Shown: piece after piece, positions 9,751-18,452 of the stretch | Layout of the letters: each line of letters begins with the position of its first letter | Position numbering within the stretch: position 1 is the first letter of the stretch | DNA from: Aphanocapsa sp. GSE-SYN-MK-11-07L | GTDB taxonomy: Bacteria; Cyanobacteriota; Cyanobacteriia; Thermosynechococcales; Thermosynechococcaceae | Direction: 5' to 3' | DNA length: 64,000 bases | Assembly: GCA_019359715.1 (NCBI GenBank) | Contig: JAHHGS010000044.1 | Location: 42,969 to 106,968 of the forward strand | Program-made: the position numbers and the translations under genes | The notes under the pieces: model-generated | Told to the model about the DNA's origin: nothing | Seen by the model: only the letters and a program-made list of their open reading frames with translations | Database searches by the model: none

Positions 9751-10296
9751 TTAAGGCTGAGTCACAAAGAGTCTCTCCTGCTTGTCTGCCCGGACTCTCA
9801 CAGAACCTCTAGTTTGCCGGAGTAAGCTGTCGTTTTGGACAATATGCATTGAGCAGGGGGCATGATGTAAAACGTAGTTGCTGGCGCTCACCATTATTTT
9901 TTCATCTTGCTCAGTTAGGCCACGATGCCCCATTAAAATTAGGTCAGCACCCCATTTACGGGCAACATCGCAAATTTGCCGTCCTGGATCTCCCTCTAGT
10001 AAGCCAACATCAGCATTGATACCAGCAGAAGTTAGATCTCTATGGTGGCCTCGCAGTCTTTCTAAACACTGGTGTTTAGCTTTTTCTAACAGTTCTTTTG
10101 CTTGAGTATCAGGCTCAGCTTTGGGCAAATTTAAGCCAGAGTGCTCAGACAAATTTGTGTGCTCAGCAGCGGGTAATAAAAAGACATGCATCAGCATCAG
10201 CCGAGCTTGGTTGGCTTTTGCTAAAGACACTGCTTCTTCAAAGACGCGATCGCCGGTTTCAGACCCATCCATAGCAACTAGAATTCGATTAAACAT
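9751..10296 (-). CDS. Universal stress protein (UspA family)
   Basis: A 181-residue single Usp domain. It begins MFNRILVAMDGSETGDRVFE (strand 1 with the D-G-S nucleotide site) and has the ATP-binding pattern GADLILMGHRGLTEQDE then SASNYVLHHAPCSMHIVQ (G-2x-G-9x-G/S-type). The ATG at 10296 is preferred over a TTG one codon upstream. It is followed at 10370 by a second Usp gene on the same strand, a common paired arrangement; the specific stress or partner is unknown. Confidence 0.9.
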   Translation of the reverse strand: MFNRILVAMDGSETGDRVFEEAVSLAKANQARLMLMHVFLLPAAEHTNLSEHSGLNLPKAEPDTQAKELLEKAKHQCLERLRGHHRDLTSAGINADVGLLEGDPGRQICDVARKWGADLILMGHRGLTEQDEKIMVSASNYVLHHAPCSMHIVQNDSLLRQTRGSVRVRADKQERLFVTQP

Positions 10297-10369
10297 CAAG
10301 ACCCCCTAAGATTAAAAAAATGAACTCGAACAAATCAATCGTTGAAGCCGATTATTCATACAGAAGTAT

Positions 10370-10924
10370 CTACCGTTTTGCTGACCCAACTACGGCAGCT
10401 TGATCCACTTGCTCTACTTGATCGATCTGACGACTGACCTTCAATTGTCCTTGCACAACTAAAACTGAGCAAGCCGCATGGTGGAGGACAAAATTGCTGA
10501 CGCTGCCTAGAACCATCTCCTTGACGCCAATGTGTCCGCGGCGGCCCATCATAATTAAATCGGCTCCCCAGGTTTGGGCTAGCTCACAAATGGTTCGACT
10601 CGGATTGCTTAGCCCCTGCGTAAATTCAGTCTGCACACCGGCCGCAGTTGCTTGGTCTGCCAGCGATCGCAGAAACTCTAAGCCTTTTTGCTGAGACTTT
10701 TCCCACTCCTTCATATACTCTTTGACAATTTCGGCATTTAGGGTGGGGTAGATGCTGTAAGCGCCAGGATAAACCGGGCTGGGATACCCCTGATCAATCG
10801 GTGAAAGCACATGTACCAGCATCAGGCTGGCATTCGTTGCTTTGGCCAAAACCAAGGCTTGCTCAAACACCTGCTGACTCATATCTGACTGATCGAGGGC
10901 AACAAGAATCTTTTGAAACAACAT
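10370..10924 (-). CDS. Universal stress protein (UspA family)
   Basis: A 184-residue Usp domain: MLFQKILVALDQSDMSQQVF at the start, and WGADLIMMGRRGHIGVKEMV then GSVSNFVLHHAACSVLVVQG near the end, the intact G-2x-G-9x-G(S/T) ATP-binding motif. It includes a loop with QGYPSPVYPGAYSIYPTLNA typical of longer cyanobacterial Usp proteins. It lies upstream of the other Usp gene on the same strand (73 bp apart) and downstream of ppsA (63 bp), so the three may be co-transcribed. Confidence 0.92.
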   Translation of the reverse strand: MLFQKILVALDQSDMSQQVFEQALVLAKATNASLMLVHVLSPIDQGYPSPVYPGAYSIYPTLNAEIVKEYMKEWEKSQQKGLEFLRSLADQATAAGVQTEFTQGLSNPSRTICELAQTWGADLIMMGRRGHIGVKEMVLGSVSNFVLHHAACSVLVVQGQLKVSRQIDQVEQVDQAAVVGSAKR

Positions 10925-10987
10925 ATCGGGATCTCTCCTTGGAACAAAAGCTGAAGGCCAACTGCTTCAAACAGGGAATGATCACGG

Positions 10988-13489
10988 TTAATCGGTTGGG
11001 GAAAAACTGCTGAGACCCTCAGCAGCGGCAACGGCTAATCGGGCGCTCAACACAGCGTCAGGATTAAGGCTAATCGAATCAATGCCTTGCTCAACCAGGA
11101 ATTGGACAAATTCGGGGTAGTCGCTGGGGGCCTGACCGCAAATGCCAATTTTTCGCCCCTGCTGTTTGGCGGCGGCGATCGCCAGCTTCACCATCCGTTT
11201 GACGGCTGGATCACGCTCGTTAAATAAGTGAGCAACCAGGGCCGAGTCGCGGTCTAGCCCCAACGTGAGTTGGGTCAAGTCGTTAGAACCAATCGAGAAG
11301 CCGTCGAAAATTTGAGCAAATTCGTCTGCCAACAGCACATTGCTGGGCACCTCACACATCACATAGACTTGCAGCCCGTTTTGACCCTGCACCAGTCCGT
11401 GCTTGCCCATTTCGGCGATTACCTGCCGCCCTTCGGCGGGAGTGCGACAGAACGGCACCATTAAGATCACATTCGTCAACCCCATCTCGTCCCGGACTCG
11501 CTTCATAGCCGCGCACTCCAGGCCAAACCCAGCTCGATAGCGATCGCTGTAGTAGCGTGCGGCCCCTCGCCAACCAATCATCGGATTTTCTTCGCTGGGT
11601 TCAAATTGCCTGCCCCCCAGCAAATGAGCGTATTCATTGCTCTTAAAGTCGGACAGGCGCACAATCACGGGCTTGGGGTAAAAGGCGGCGGCGATCGTGC
11701 CCACCCCTTGGGCCAACTTGTCGATGAAATACTCAGACTTGTGGCGGTAAGAGGCTGTCAGCTCAGCAATCCGGGCTTTTGCAACCGCATCTTCTAGCTG
11801 ATCAAAATGCAAGAGCGCTAAGGGGTGAACCTGAATCTGGTTGGCGATCGTAAACTCTAACCGCACTAGCCCCACCCCATCATTGGGGATTGCCGCCAAG
11901 CTAAAAGCTTCTTCTGGGTTGCCAATATTGATCAAGATCTGGGTGCGGGTTTGGGGCAGGTTGTCGAGCTTAATTTCTTCGACCCTAAACGGTAGCAGAC
12001 CGTCATAAACTCGCCCTTCTTCCCCACCGGCACAGGCCACCGTGACTGCCTGACCTGTTTTTAAGACCGCGCTGGCATTGCCGCAACCAACGATCGCTGG
12101 AATGCCCAACTCCCTAGCAATGATCGCCGCATGACAGGTTCGCCCGCCCTGATCGGTGACGATCGCGCTGGCTCTTTTCATAATCGGTTCCCAGTCTGGA
12201 TCGGTGCGGCTGGTGACTAAAACTTCTCCCGACTGAAACTGCTGAATTTGATCTAACCCTAAAATTACCCTGGCTGGCCCCTGCCCAATCATCGTCCCGA
12301 CGGCTCGCCCCACGACTAGCGGCATGGCGCGATCAGGGAGGGAATTTTCCCCCTCTGTTGCCTCGCCTGGCTTCAGCCAGCGATAGCTCCGCAAGACGTT
12401 CTGGGCTTTTTGCGACTGGACCGTTTCTGGACGCGCCTGGACAATATACAACTCCTGAGTGATCCCATCCTTGGCCCACTCAATATCCATCGGCGTGTCG
12501 ACCCCCCGCCGGTTGGAATAATGCTCCTCAATCAGGCAAGCCCACTTGGCCAAAGTGAGAATTTCCGGGTCGCTCAGGGCATACCGTTGCCGCAGCCTGC
12601 TTGGCACGCGCAGGTTTTTGGTCAACTTGTTGCCCCCTTGGTCGTAGACCATTTTAATTTCTTTGCTGCCCAGACGCTTGGCCAGGATCGGCTGGAAGCC
12701 TTGCTTTAAGGTGGGCTTAAAGACCAGATACTCATCGGGATTCACCGCTCCCTGGACAATGGTTTCGCCCAGCCCGTAGGCGGCGGTAATCAAGGCGGCA
12801 TCTCGGAACCCCGTCTCAGTGTCGATCGAAAACATGACGCCAGAGGTGGCCAGGTCAGACCGCACCATCTTTTGGACTCCGACTGAAAGGGCTAAATCGA
12901 AGTGATCAAAGCCCTGGTGCTGCCGATACGAAATCGCCCGATCGGTAAATAGGGAAGCAAAGCACCTGTGGCAAGCTTGCAGCAGGGCCGGCAAACCTTG
13001 AATGTTGAGGTAGGTTTCCTGCTGCCCCGCAAAACTGGCATCGGGTAAGTCCTCAGCGGTGGCGCTAGAGCGCACCGCCACATCGGTAGCCTCGCCATAG
13101 CGCAAGCAGAGAGCTTGATAGGCTTCGGCGATCGCCCCGGCCAACTCCTCTGGAAAGGGGGTTTGCAAAATTAGCGATCGGGCGGCTTGACCCCGCTGCT
13201 GCAAGTCGCCGACATTATCTACATCTAAGTCAGCTAAAAGCTGGCGCAGCCTCGACTCTAGGTTTGCGATTTGAATAAAGTCACGATAAGCCGCCGCAGT
13301 CGTCGCAAAGCCTGTTGGTACATTTACGCCTTGGGCCGACAACTGCTGAATCATTTCTCCCAGCGAAGCGTTTTTGCCCCCGACTAAGCTCAGATCGTCC
13401 ATGCCAACCTGAGCTAGTTCCAACACTAAAGCTTCTTCTCTGGTGCAGCGTGAAGTGACTGCATAATCGACAGATGTTTGCGTGGTCAT
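10988..13489 (-). CDS. ppsA: Phosphoenolpyruvate synthase
   Basis: The 833-residue protein has the full PEP synthase layout: an N-terminal ATP-grasp/PPDK domain (SLVGGKNASLGEMIQQLS; RSSATAEDLPDASFAGQQET), a swivelling phosphohistidine domain (TDQGGRTCHAAIIARELGIP with catalytic His453) and a C-terminal TIM barrel (EVPSNVLLADEFAQIFDGFS; GSNDLTQLTLGLDRDS; GICGQAPSDYPEF). It converts pyruvate plus ATP to PEP, AMP and phosphate, so serves gluconeogenesis or C3 balance. Length and motifs are normal for the family (about 800). The intergenic region upstream is shared with the divergent DUF1361 gene. Confidence 0.95.
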   Translation of the reverse strand: MTTQTSVDYAVTSRCTREEALVLELAQVGMDDLSLVGGKNASLGEMIQQLSAQGVNVPTGFATTAAAYRDFIQIANLESRLRQLLADLDVDNVGDLQQRGQAARSLILQTPFPEELAGAIAEAYQALCLRYGEATDVAVRSSATAEDLPDASFAGQQETYLNIQGLPALLQACHRCFASLFTDRAISYRQHQGFDHFDLALSVGVQKMVRSDLATSGVMFSIDTETGFRDAALITAAYGLGETIVQGAVNPDEYLVFKPTLKQGFQPILAKRLGSKEIKMVYDQGGNKLTKNLRVPSRLRQRYALSDPEILTLAKWACLIEEHYSNRRGVDTPMDIEWAKDGITQELYIVQARPETVQSQKAQNVLRSYRWLKPGEATEGENSLPDRAMPLVVGRAVGTMIGQGPARVILGLDQIQQFQSGEVLVTSRTDPDWEPIMKRASAIVTDQGGRTCHAAIIARELGIPAIVGCGNASAVLKTGQAVTVACAGGEEGRVYDGLLPFRVEEIKLDNLPQTRTQILINIGNPEEAFSLAAIPNDGVGLVRLEFTIANQIQVHPLALLHFDQLEDAVAKARIAELTASYRHKSEYFIDKLAQGVGTIAAAFYPKPVIVRLSDFKSNEYAHLLGGRQFEPSEENPMIGWRGAARYYSDRYRAGFGLECAAMKRVRDEMGLTNVILMVPFCRTPAEGRQVIAEMGKHGLVQGQNGLQVYVMCEVPSNVLLADEFAQIFDGFSIGSNDLTQLTLGLDRDSALVAHLFNERDPAVKRMVKLAIAAAKQQGRKIGICGQAPSDYPEFVQFLVEQGIDSISLNPDAVLSARLAVAAAEGLSSFSPTD

Positions 13490-13719
13490 GCTTAACCCTC
13501 AACGCAGTAACCAAAGCCTGCTCACTCCACACTTTCAGTTAACAAAAACATTATGAGGAACTTGTGAGGGCAGCCGGCGATCCCGACTGACCCTAGCCCT
13601 CAGCAATCAGCTACAACAGTGGTTTTGGGCTGTACCCCCTTATTTTTCGGATGCTCTCTAGCTATACTGGTAGCTTCCCAAATAAATTGAAATCATGCCC
13701 ACCTGTTGAGCAAGTACTT

Positions 13720-14379
13720 ATGCAAACAAAACTGATTGAATTTAGCGCTGGAATCGCGCACGTTTTGGGTAGAAATTTCGGCTGGATGAGTTGGAATTTA
13801 TTTTTAGCGTTTATCCCTTTGGGATTGAGCGTCTGGCTATTTCGCATCAACCGCAGACGCAATTGGACTTGGTGGCTTGGTTTTGCTGTTTTCTTGGCCT
13901 TTTTACCCAATGCGCCCTACTTACTGACAGATGTTATTCACTTAATCCATGACATTCGGCGAGTTGAATCGATCTGGATGATTACCTTGGTGCTTCTGCC
14001 TGTCTACCTAGTTGTCATTTTGGCTGGCTTTGAAGCCTACGTTATCTCTTTGATCAACTGGGGATATTACTTGCACCGAATTGGCAAAAGCCATTGGATC
14101 TTAAGAGTTGAATTAATTACCCATATTTTGTGCGCCGTTGGCATCTATTGGGGGCGATTCTTACGCTTCAATAGCTGGGACTTTATTACCCAACCGGATG
14201 CTGTCTTGACCACTGGCATTGAGGAAATTGTGGGTAGGCAGCCCTTAGTGATCATTGGCATCACGTTTCTAATCTTGACGGGTCTGCACTGGTTGATGAA
14301 ACGAGTCACCCTAGGTTTTATTAAGCAGCCCCGCGACAATTCATCAGTTAATTCACGCCAGTACAGCGCTCCAAAATAA
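13720..14379 (+). CDS. DUF1361 integral membrane protein
   Basis: About 219 residues with roughly six hydrophobic helices. The family hallmark FLPNAPYLLTDVIHLIHDIR is present near residue 60, followed by GFEAYVISLINWGYYL and RFLRFNSWDFITQP. I chose the ATG at 13720 (MQTKLIEFSAGI); an upstream ATG at 13651 would add a polar, poorly conserved 23-residue leader. Function of the family is not known. It is monocistronic and divergent from ppsA. Confidence 0.85.
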   Translation: MQTKLIEFSAGIAHVLGRNFGWMSWNLFLAFIPLGLSVWLFRINRRRNWTWWLGFAVFLAFLPNAPYLLTDVIHLIHDIRRVESIWMITLVLLPVYLVVILAGFEAYVISLINWGYYLHRIGKSHWILRVELITHILCAVGIYWGRFLRFNSWDFITQPDAVLTTGIEEIVGRQPLVIIGITFLILTGLHWLMKRVTLGFIKQPRDNSSVNSRQYSAPK

Positions 14380-14436
14380 CTGGTTAATCTTCAATCAACT
14401 TTAGGAGGCGCGCAGTTAGATTAGATCCCCCAACCC

Positions 14437-14528
14437 TCCTTAAAAAGCTACTGTGTATACACAAGTCCACTAGACTTCGTTTTGAGATTTAAATCCCCCT
14501 AAATCCCCCTTTCCAAGGGGGACTTTGA
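14437..14528 (+). repeat. Inverted repeat, left arm
   Basis: Contains TGTATACACAAGTCCACTAG and TTTGAGATTTAAATCCCCCT, followed by the short palindrome CCCCCTTTCCAAGGGGG. Its reverse complement recurs at about 14941-15040. Confidence 0.75.
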
Positions 14529-14529
14529 A

Positions 14530-14800
14530 TTAGAGCAGATCGGCAATTTGTTTGCATATGCGATTGAAATCATTTATCACGTCCTGATTCCTAAATCTGA
14601 CAACTTTAATCCCATAGCCTGCCAAAACTGCGCTTCTCTCTGTGTCATAAGTCATTCCTTCCTTCGTATAATGTTGTTGCCCATCAAGCTCAATTGCTAA
14701 TTTTACAGACACGCATTTGTCGAGCGAGTTCGACAAGATTATAGTCATAAGGCAGTGAAAAGTCGGCATCTTTTACCTCTTCTTTGAGAAGGGAAGTTAC
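14530..14800 (-). pseudogene. Decayed DUF559 (VSR-like endonuclease) gene
   Basis: Two pieces of a DUF559 protein are in different frames. The first (upstream, to about 14715) reads DADFSLPYDYNLVELARQMR, the usual family N-terminus. The second (to 14530) reads VKLAIELDGQQHYTKEGMTY, then DTERSAVLAGYGIKVVRFRN and ends ICKQIADLL, the C-terminal catalytic-fold half. The linking segment with the expected KNMTxAExxLW and DFYCP motifs is missing, so there is an internal deletion of roughly 50-60 residues plus a frameshift. Non-functional. Confidence 0.75.
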
Positions 14801-14940
14801 TGCAATTCCCCTGTCTTTACCCAAACGCACGCCCAAGGAACCTCGGCGCGATTTAGATCGCTAGGAGAATGTCTAAAAAGTCGAAAAATTAGCTCATCTC
14901 TACATTCGATCCCCCCAGCCCACTTTTTAAGGAAGGAATT

Positions 14941-15040
14941 AACTCAAAGTCCCCCTTTCCAAGGGGGATTTAGGGGGATTTAAATCTCAAAACGAAGTCT
15001 AGTGGACTTGTGTGCATACGGTAGCCTTAAAAAGGGGGCT
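14941..15040 (-). repeat. Inverted repeat, right arm
   Basis: Contains AAATCTCAAAACGAAGTCTA and GTGGACTTGTGTGCATACGG, the reverse complement of the left arm with a few differences at its outer end. Confidence 0.75.
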
Positions 15041-15117
15041 TCAGAGTTAAAGTCCCCTTTTTTAATGGGTACGCAAATTACTAACCCGTTTTATTGCTTA
15101 ACATTGCTGAGTGATTC

Positions 15118-16056
15118 ATGGATCGACCAGGACTGATTGTGATCTGTGGCCCAACGGCAACGGGTAAATCGGGCTTAGCGATGGCTTTGGCTGAGCGTTT
15201 AGAGACAGTGATTTTGAGCGCTGATTCGCGGCAAGTCTATCGCGGGTTTGATATTGGCACCGCCAAACCGACAGCCCTCGAACGCCTGCAAGTCCCCCAC
15301 TATTTGATTGATCTTTGTGAGCCGACGGCAAGTTTTACCCTGGCTCAGTACCAGCAGCAGGCGAAGGAGCTGATTGCCAATTTTCACCAGCGGGGACAAA
15401 CGGCGCTGCTGGTCGGCGGCACCGGGTTGTATATTCAGGCGATCGCTCAGGGGTTAATCATTCCAGCCGTCGCGCCTCAGCCCCATCTGCGATCGCAGCT
15501 TGCCAATCATGGCCAGCACCAAATTTATCAATGGCTCCAACAGGTTGACCCCATTTCAGCCCGGCGCATTCATGCCAATGATCACGTCCGCACGCTGCGA
15601 GCGCTAGAAGTGTATTATGTGACCGGATTGACGCTGGCTCAGCAACAGGGGCAGCAGCCGCCCACTTACCCGATTTTGTCGATTGGGCTAGACTGCCCGC
15701 AACCGGAGCGACTGACAGCCAGAATTCAGCAGCGCACCGCCCAAATGCTGGCTGCTGGATGGCGGCAAGAAGTAGAGGATTTAATCACAAACTATGGCCC
15801 GGACTTACCGCTGTTCAATACGCTTGGTTATCAAGAACTGCGGCAGCACTTGGCGGGGCAAATCTCTCTAGCGGAAGCAACGGAGTTAATTGTGCTGCAC
15901 ACTCGCCAATTTGCCAAACGCCAGCGCACCTGGTTTCGGGCCACTTCAGAGGTGCTCTGGTTTGATGCCGATCAATCCAGCCTGCTGGAGCAAGTCTGGT
16001 TACAGGTGCAGATGTTTTTAGACGCTCCACGCCAGAAAAGTTCTAAAAACTTTTGA
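15118..16056 (+). CDS. miaA: tRNA dimethylallyltransferase
   Basis: A 312-residue MiaA of normal length. It has a P-loop GPTATGKS (residues 11-18), ILSADSRQVYRGFDIGTAKP (substrate Asp/Ser loop), LLVGGTGLYIQAIAQGL and the C-terminal TRQFAKRQRTWFR. It transfers dimethylallyl to N6 of A37 in tRNAs that read UNN codons. The start at 15118 fits the family N-terminus (GLIVICGPTATGKS). thiG follows 60 bp downstream on the same strand. Confidence 0.96.
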   Translation: MDRPGLIVICGPTATGKSGLAMALAERLETVILSADSRQVYRGFDIGTAKPTALERLQVPHYLIDLCEPTASFTLAQYQQQAKELIANFHQRGQTALLVGGTGLYIQAIAQGLIIPAVAPQPHLRSQLANHGQHQIYQWLQQVDPISARRIHANDHVRTLRALEVYYVTGLTLAQQQGQQPPTYPILSIGLDCPQPERLTARIQQRTAQMLAAGWRQEVEDLITNYGPDLPLFNTLGYQELRQHLAGQISLAEATELIVLHTRQFAKRQRTWFRATSEVLWFDADQSSLLEQVWLQVQMFLDAPRQKSSKNF

Positions 16057-16116
16057 TCAGAACAGCCAGCCCAAGCCCAGACGGATTAACGTGGAAGTGT
16101 ATTGACTGGTTGAGCT

Positions 16117-16959
16117 ATGCAAACTTTACATCCTCCCGTTTCAACTCCAGCCGACCCCTTAGACCCGCCGCTGGCGATCGCTGGACGCACATTTAATTCT
16201 CGTCTGATGACGGGTAGCGGTAAGTATCGCTCCTTTGCCGAGATGCGGGCTAGTATTGCTGCCTGCGGCAGTGAAATTGTCACCGTAGCCGTGCGGCGCG
16301 TGCAAACTCAAGCGCCTGGTCACGAAGGGTTGGCAGAAGCGTTGGATTGGTCAAAAATTTGGATGCTGCCAAACACGGCTGGCTGTCAAACGGCGGAAGA
16401 TGCAATCCGAGTCGCTCGTCTGGGCAGAGAAATGGCCAAGCTGCTGGGGCAAGAGGACAATAATTTTGTCAAGCTGGAGGTGATTCCCGACAGCAAATAC
16501 CTGTTGCCTGACCCGATTGGCACCTTACAGGCCGCCGAGCAACTGGTCAAAGCAGGATTTGCCGTTTTACCCTACATCAACGCCGATCCATTACTGGCCA
16601 AGCGCCTAGAAGAAGCTGGCTGTGTGACGGTGATGCCTTTAGGTTCTCCAATTGGCTCTGGTCAGGGGATCAAAAATGCCGCCAATATCCAGATTATTAT
16701 CGAAAATGCCCGTGTGCCAGTCGTGGTCGATGCTGGGATTGGAGCGCCGAGCGAAGCGGCTCAAGCAATGGAAATGGGGGCAGATGCGCTGCTAATCAAT
16801 ACGGCGATCGCCCAGGCCCAAAACTCAGTTGCCATGGCCCAGGCGATGGGCCTAGCCACGACGGCAGGTCGGCTTGCCTACTTAGCAGGGCGAATTCCGA
16901 TCAAAGCTTACGCCAGCGCGAGTTCCCCCTTGACAGGCACGATCGCCAGCGAGTCCTAG
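16117..16959 (+). CDS. thiG: Thiazole synthase
   Basis: A 280-residue stand-alone ThiG TIM barrel. [20 protein letters not shown] opens the domain after a 20-residue leader. The Schiff-base lysine is Lys119 in [19 protein letters not shown], and the phosphate-binding end reads [20 protein letters not shown]. It makes the thiazole phosphate moiety of thiamine from dehydroglycine, ThiS-thiocarboxylate and DXP. In many cyanobacteria thiG is fused to thiO; here no thiO domain is attached. I saw no TPP riboswitch in the 60 bp before it. Confidence 0.95.
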   Translation: MQTLHPPVSTPADPLDPPLAIAGRTFNSRLMTGSGKYRSFAEMRASIAACGSEIVTVAVRRVQTQAPGHEGLAEALDWSKIWMLPNTAGCQTAEDAIRVARLGREMAKLLGQEDNNFVKLEVIPDSKYLLPDPIGTLQAAEQLVKAGFAVLPYINADPLLAKRLEEAGCVTVMPLGSPIGSGQGIKNAANIQIIIENARVPVVVDAGIGAPSEAAQAMEMGADALLINTAIAQAQNSVAMAQAMGLATTAGRLAYLAGRIPIKAYASASSPLTGTIASES

Positions 16960-17450
16960 AAACTGGATCCTCCTAAATCTTTGTCATCAATGCGCGAGGT
17001 TCTGTAAAAATCAACCTTAGCCACCCAAAATCCTGACTTAAATACCATTCCCAACTGGTGTTTAAGCAACAGCAATTTTTGATAGTAATTCGATGATTAT
17101 CTAAGCTAATTTAGGCTGGCTAAAAATTAACATAAAGTTGCAATAGATTGTGTAAGTTTGTTATCTCAATGATCAACTTAGCTTTTATAGGTTTAAATCA
17201 ATAATTTAGATTCGGCTTTTTCGATGCAACCGCAATCTAAAGTCTGTAGATTTTATTTCGATAATTTGTAAATTGTCAGGAACAATTTAGCACTACAGAG
17301 AGTCCATCAATAGGAACTGAATCTGGCTCTAGGTCATTGGGTATCGAGTGACCAGACCATAGTTTAGTGCTCCTATTGTCAAATTAGGGCAATAACTTGC
17401 GTTGCGTGTTCTCAATCTCATGATCGAAAATAAGGTTGAATCCAAATTCT
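16960..17450. other. AT-rich intergenic region, no gene recognised
   Basis: About 490 bp of AT-rich DNA with stops in all frames. It must contain the promoter of the downstream exported protein, but I could not identify convincing promoter boxes, a hairpin terminator or a riboswitch. Confidence 0.6.
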
Positions 17451-18176
17451 ATGAAGCAAGTTTTTTTAATCAGTTTAGGTGCCCTTCTAAGTGCAGGCTT
17501 GTCGATTTTAGAACCCGCTCAAGCAATGGTGATTACCGTTGACGATTACTCAACAGATCAGGATGTAAACCGGTTAAGGATAGGCACATCCACAGGCAGC
17601 GTTGACCCGAATGATGGCAGTATTTTGGATAATGCTAGCCGCGATGTGACGCTCAATGTAACAAATGCTGGCACTGGCAATACTTCGGCCGGGTTTACAA
17701 CACCGTCAATCATTTCTAACGCGGCTGGTTTTAGTTTGCCGACGGGTTACACGGGCAATTTCCGCCTGTCCTACGATTTCACTACCTCACCTCAGGATCT
17801 GACTTCCGGAGGAACGAATAATCGATTTAGCTTCTCTGTGATTGATTCTGATGCCACGCCAAACCGAACGATTACCTTTGGAATTTCCCTCAACGGGGCC
17901 CCTACTGTGAATAGAGTTTTGACTAGCGATGTGGACTTTGGCATAGACCCTGCAATTCCAATTACGTTTGACTTTAGTAGTTTCGCTTCTGCCGACTTGG
18001 TTGCAGCCACCTCGTTACAACTGGTTATCCTTAGCAGTCAAGCTAGAGATGTCACGATAACGCCTCTGCAAGCTGTACCTGTGCCCCCAGCTTTATTGGG
18101 GACGCTGTTTGCTGGTGTGCTGGCAGCAATCAAAGCTAAGCGGAAGTCTGAATTGGCCGCAGGCTCAAAAGCCTAA
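17451..18176 (+). CDS. Exported protein with a PEP-CTERM-like C-terminal anchor
   Basis: About 241 residues from the ATG at 17451. A signal peptide (MKQVFLISLGALLSAGLSIL, cleavage likely after EPAQA) is followed by a beta-rich, Thr/Ser/Asn-rich body. The C-terminus reads AVPVPPALLGTLFAGVLAAI then KAKRKSE: a short Pro motif, one hydrophobic helix and a basic tail. This tripartite tail is the layout of PEP-CTERM/PTPA-CTERM sorting signals read by exosortases. The body is not recognised. A TTG five codons upstream is in frame but less likely as start. Confidence 0.75.
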   Translation: MKQVFLISLGALLSAGLSILEPAQAMVITVDDYSTDQDVNRLRIGTSTGSVDPNDGSILDNASRDVTLNVTNAGTGNTSAGFTTPSIISNAAGFSLPTGYTGNFRLSYDFTTSPQDLTSGGTNNRFSFSVIDSDATPNRTITFGISLNGAPTVNRVLTSDVDFGIDPAIPITFDFSSFASADLVAATSLQLVILSSQARDVTITPLQAVPVPPALLGTLFAGVLAAIKAKRKSELAAGSKA

Positions 18177-18227
18177 GCACTTGTGAGCTAGCTCAGCTAA
18201 TGGATGATGAATTGTTCAAACCGGTCG

Positions 18228-18416
18228 CTACCTTCGCCCTGGCTTGATGGAGCGACTCTTCCAGGTGCCGCCATAGCGGTAGCCTGGGAGGTGGCAGCAG
18301 TGGGCTTGACACGTTGGGCAGGCTAAAATCCAGCCGCCTTGATTGACTTGAATTCGATAGCGGACTTGCACCGGCTGTTGGCACAGGTCACAGGGCTTAG
18401 CATCGGCAGGAGTCAT
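18228..18416 (-). CDS. Small zinc-ribbon-like protein
   Basis: A 62-residue protein with two Cys pairs, CDLCQQP (near residue 9) and CPTCQAH (near 33), the spacing of a treble-clef or zinc-ribbon site. It ends RYGGTWKSRSIKPGRR. I recall similar short proteins in many cyanobacteria, with no known function. It is downstream of nothing on its strand and precedes nothing closely; the photolyase-family gene starts on the same strand further upstream and ends 36 bp before this start, so co-transcription is possible. Confidence 0.75.
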   Translation of the reverse strand: MTPADAKPCDLCQQPVQVRYRIQVNQGGWILACPTCQAHCCHLPGYRYGGTWKSRSIKPGRR

Positions 18417-18452
18417 TGACGATTTACCTTTAAGAAGATCCTGCTAACGCCC

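Larger units (their letters stand above)
14437..15040. mobile_element. Inverted-repeat-flanked cassette around a decayed DUF559 gene
   Basis: The left arm (about 14437-14528) and right arm (about 14941-15040) are inverted copies of one sequence containing ACAAGTCCACTAGACTTCG, then AAATCCCCCTAAATCCCCC and a small palindrome. The palindrome core (CCCCC TTTCCAA GGGGG) has the same orientation in both arms, that is, flipped relative to the rest. Between the arms lies the DUF559 remnant. The arrangement resembles a small composite element; no transposase is present. Confidence 0.6.

Noticed and set aside
16057..16116. Possible TPP riboswitch before thiG
   Set aside because: The gap from miaA is only 60 bp and lacks the CUGAGA and ACCUG-type core elements.
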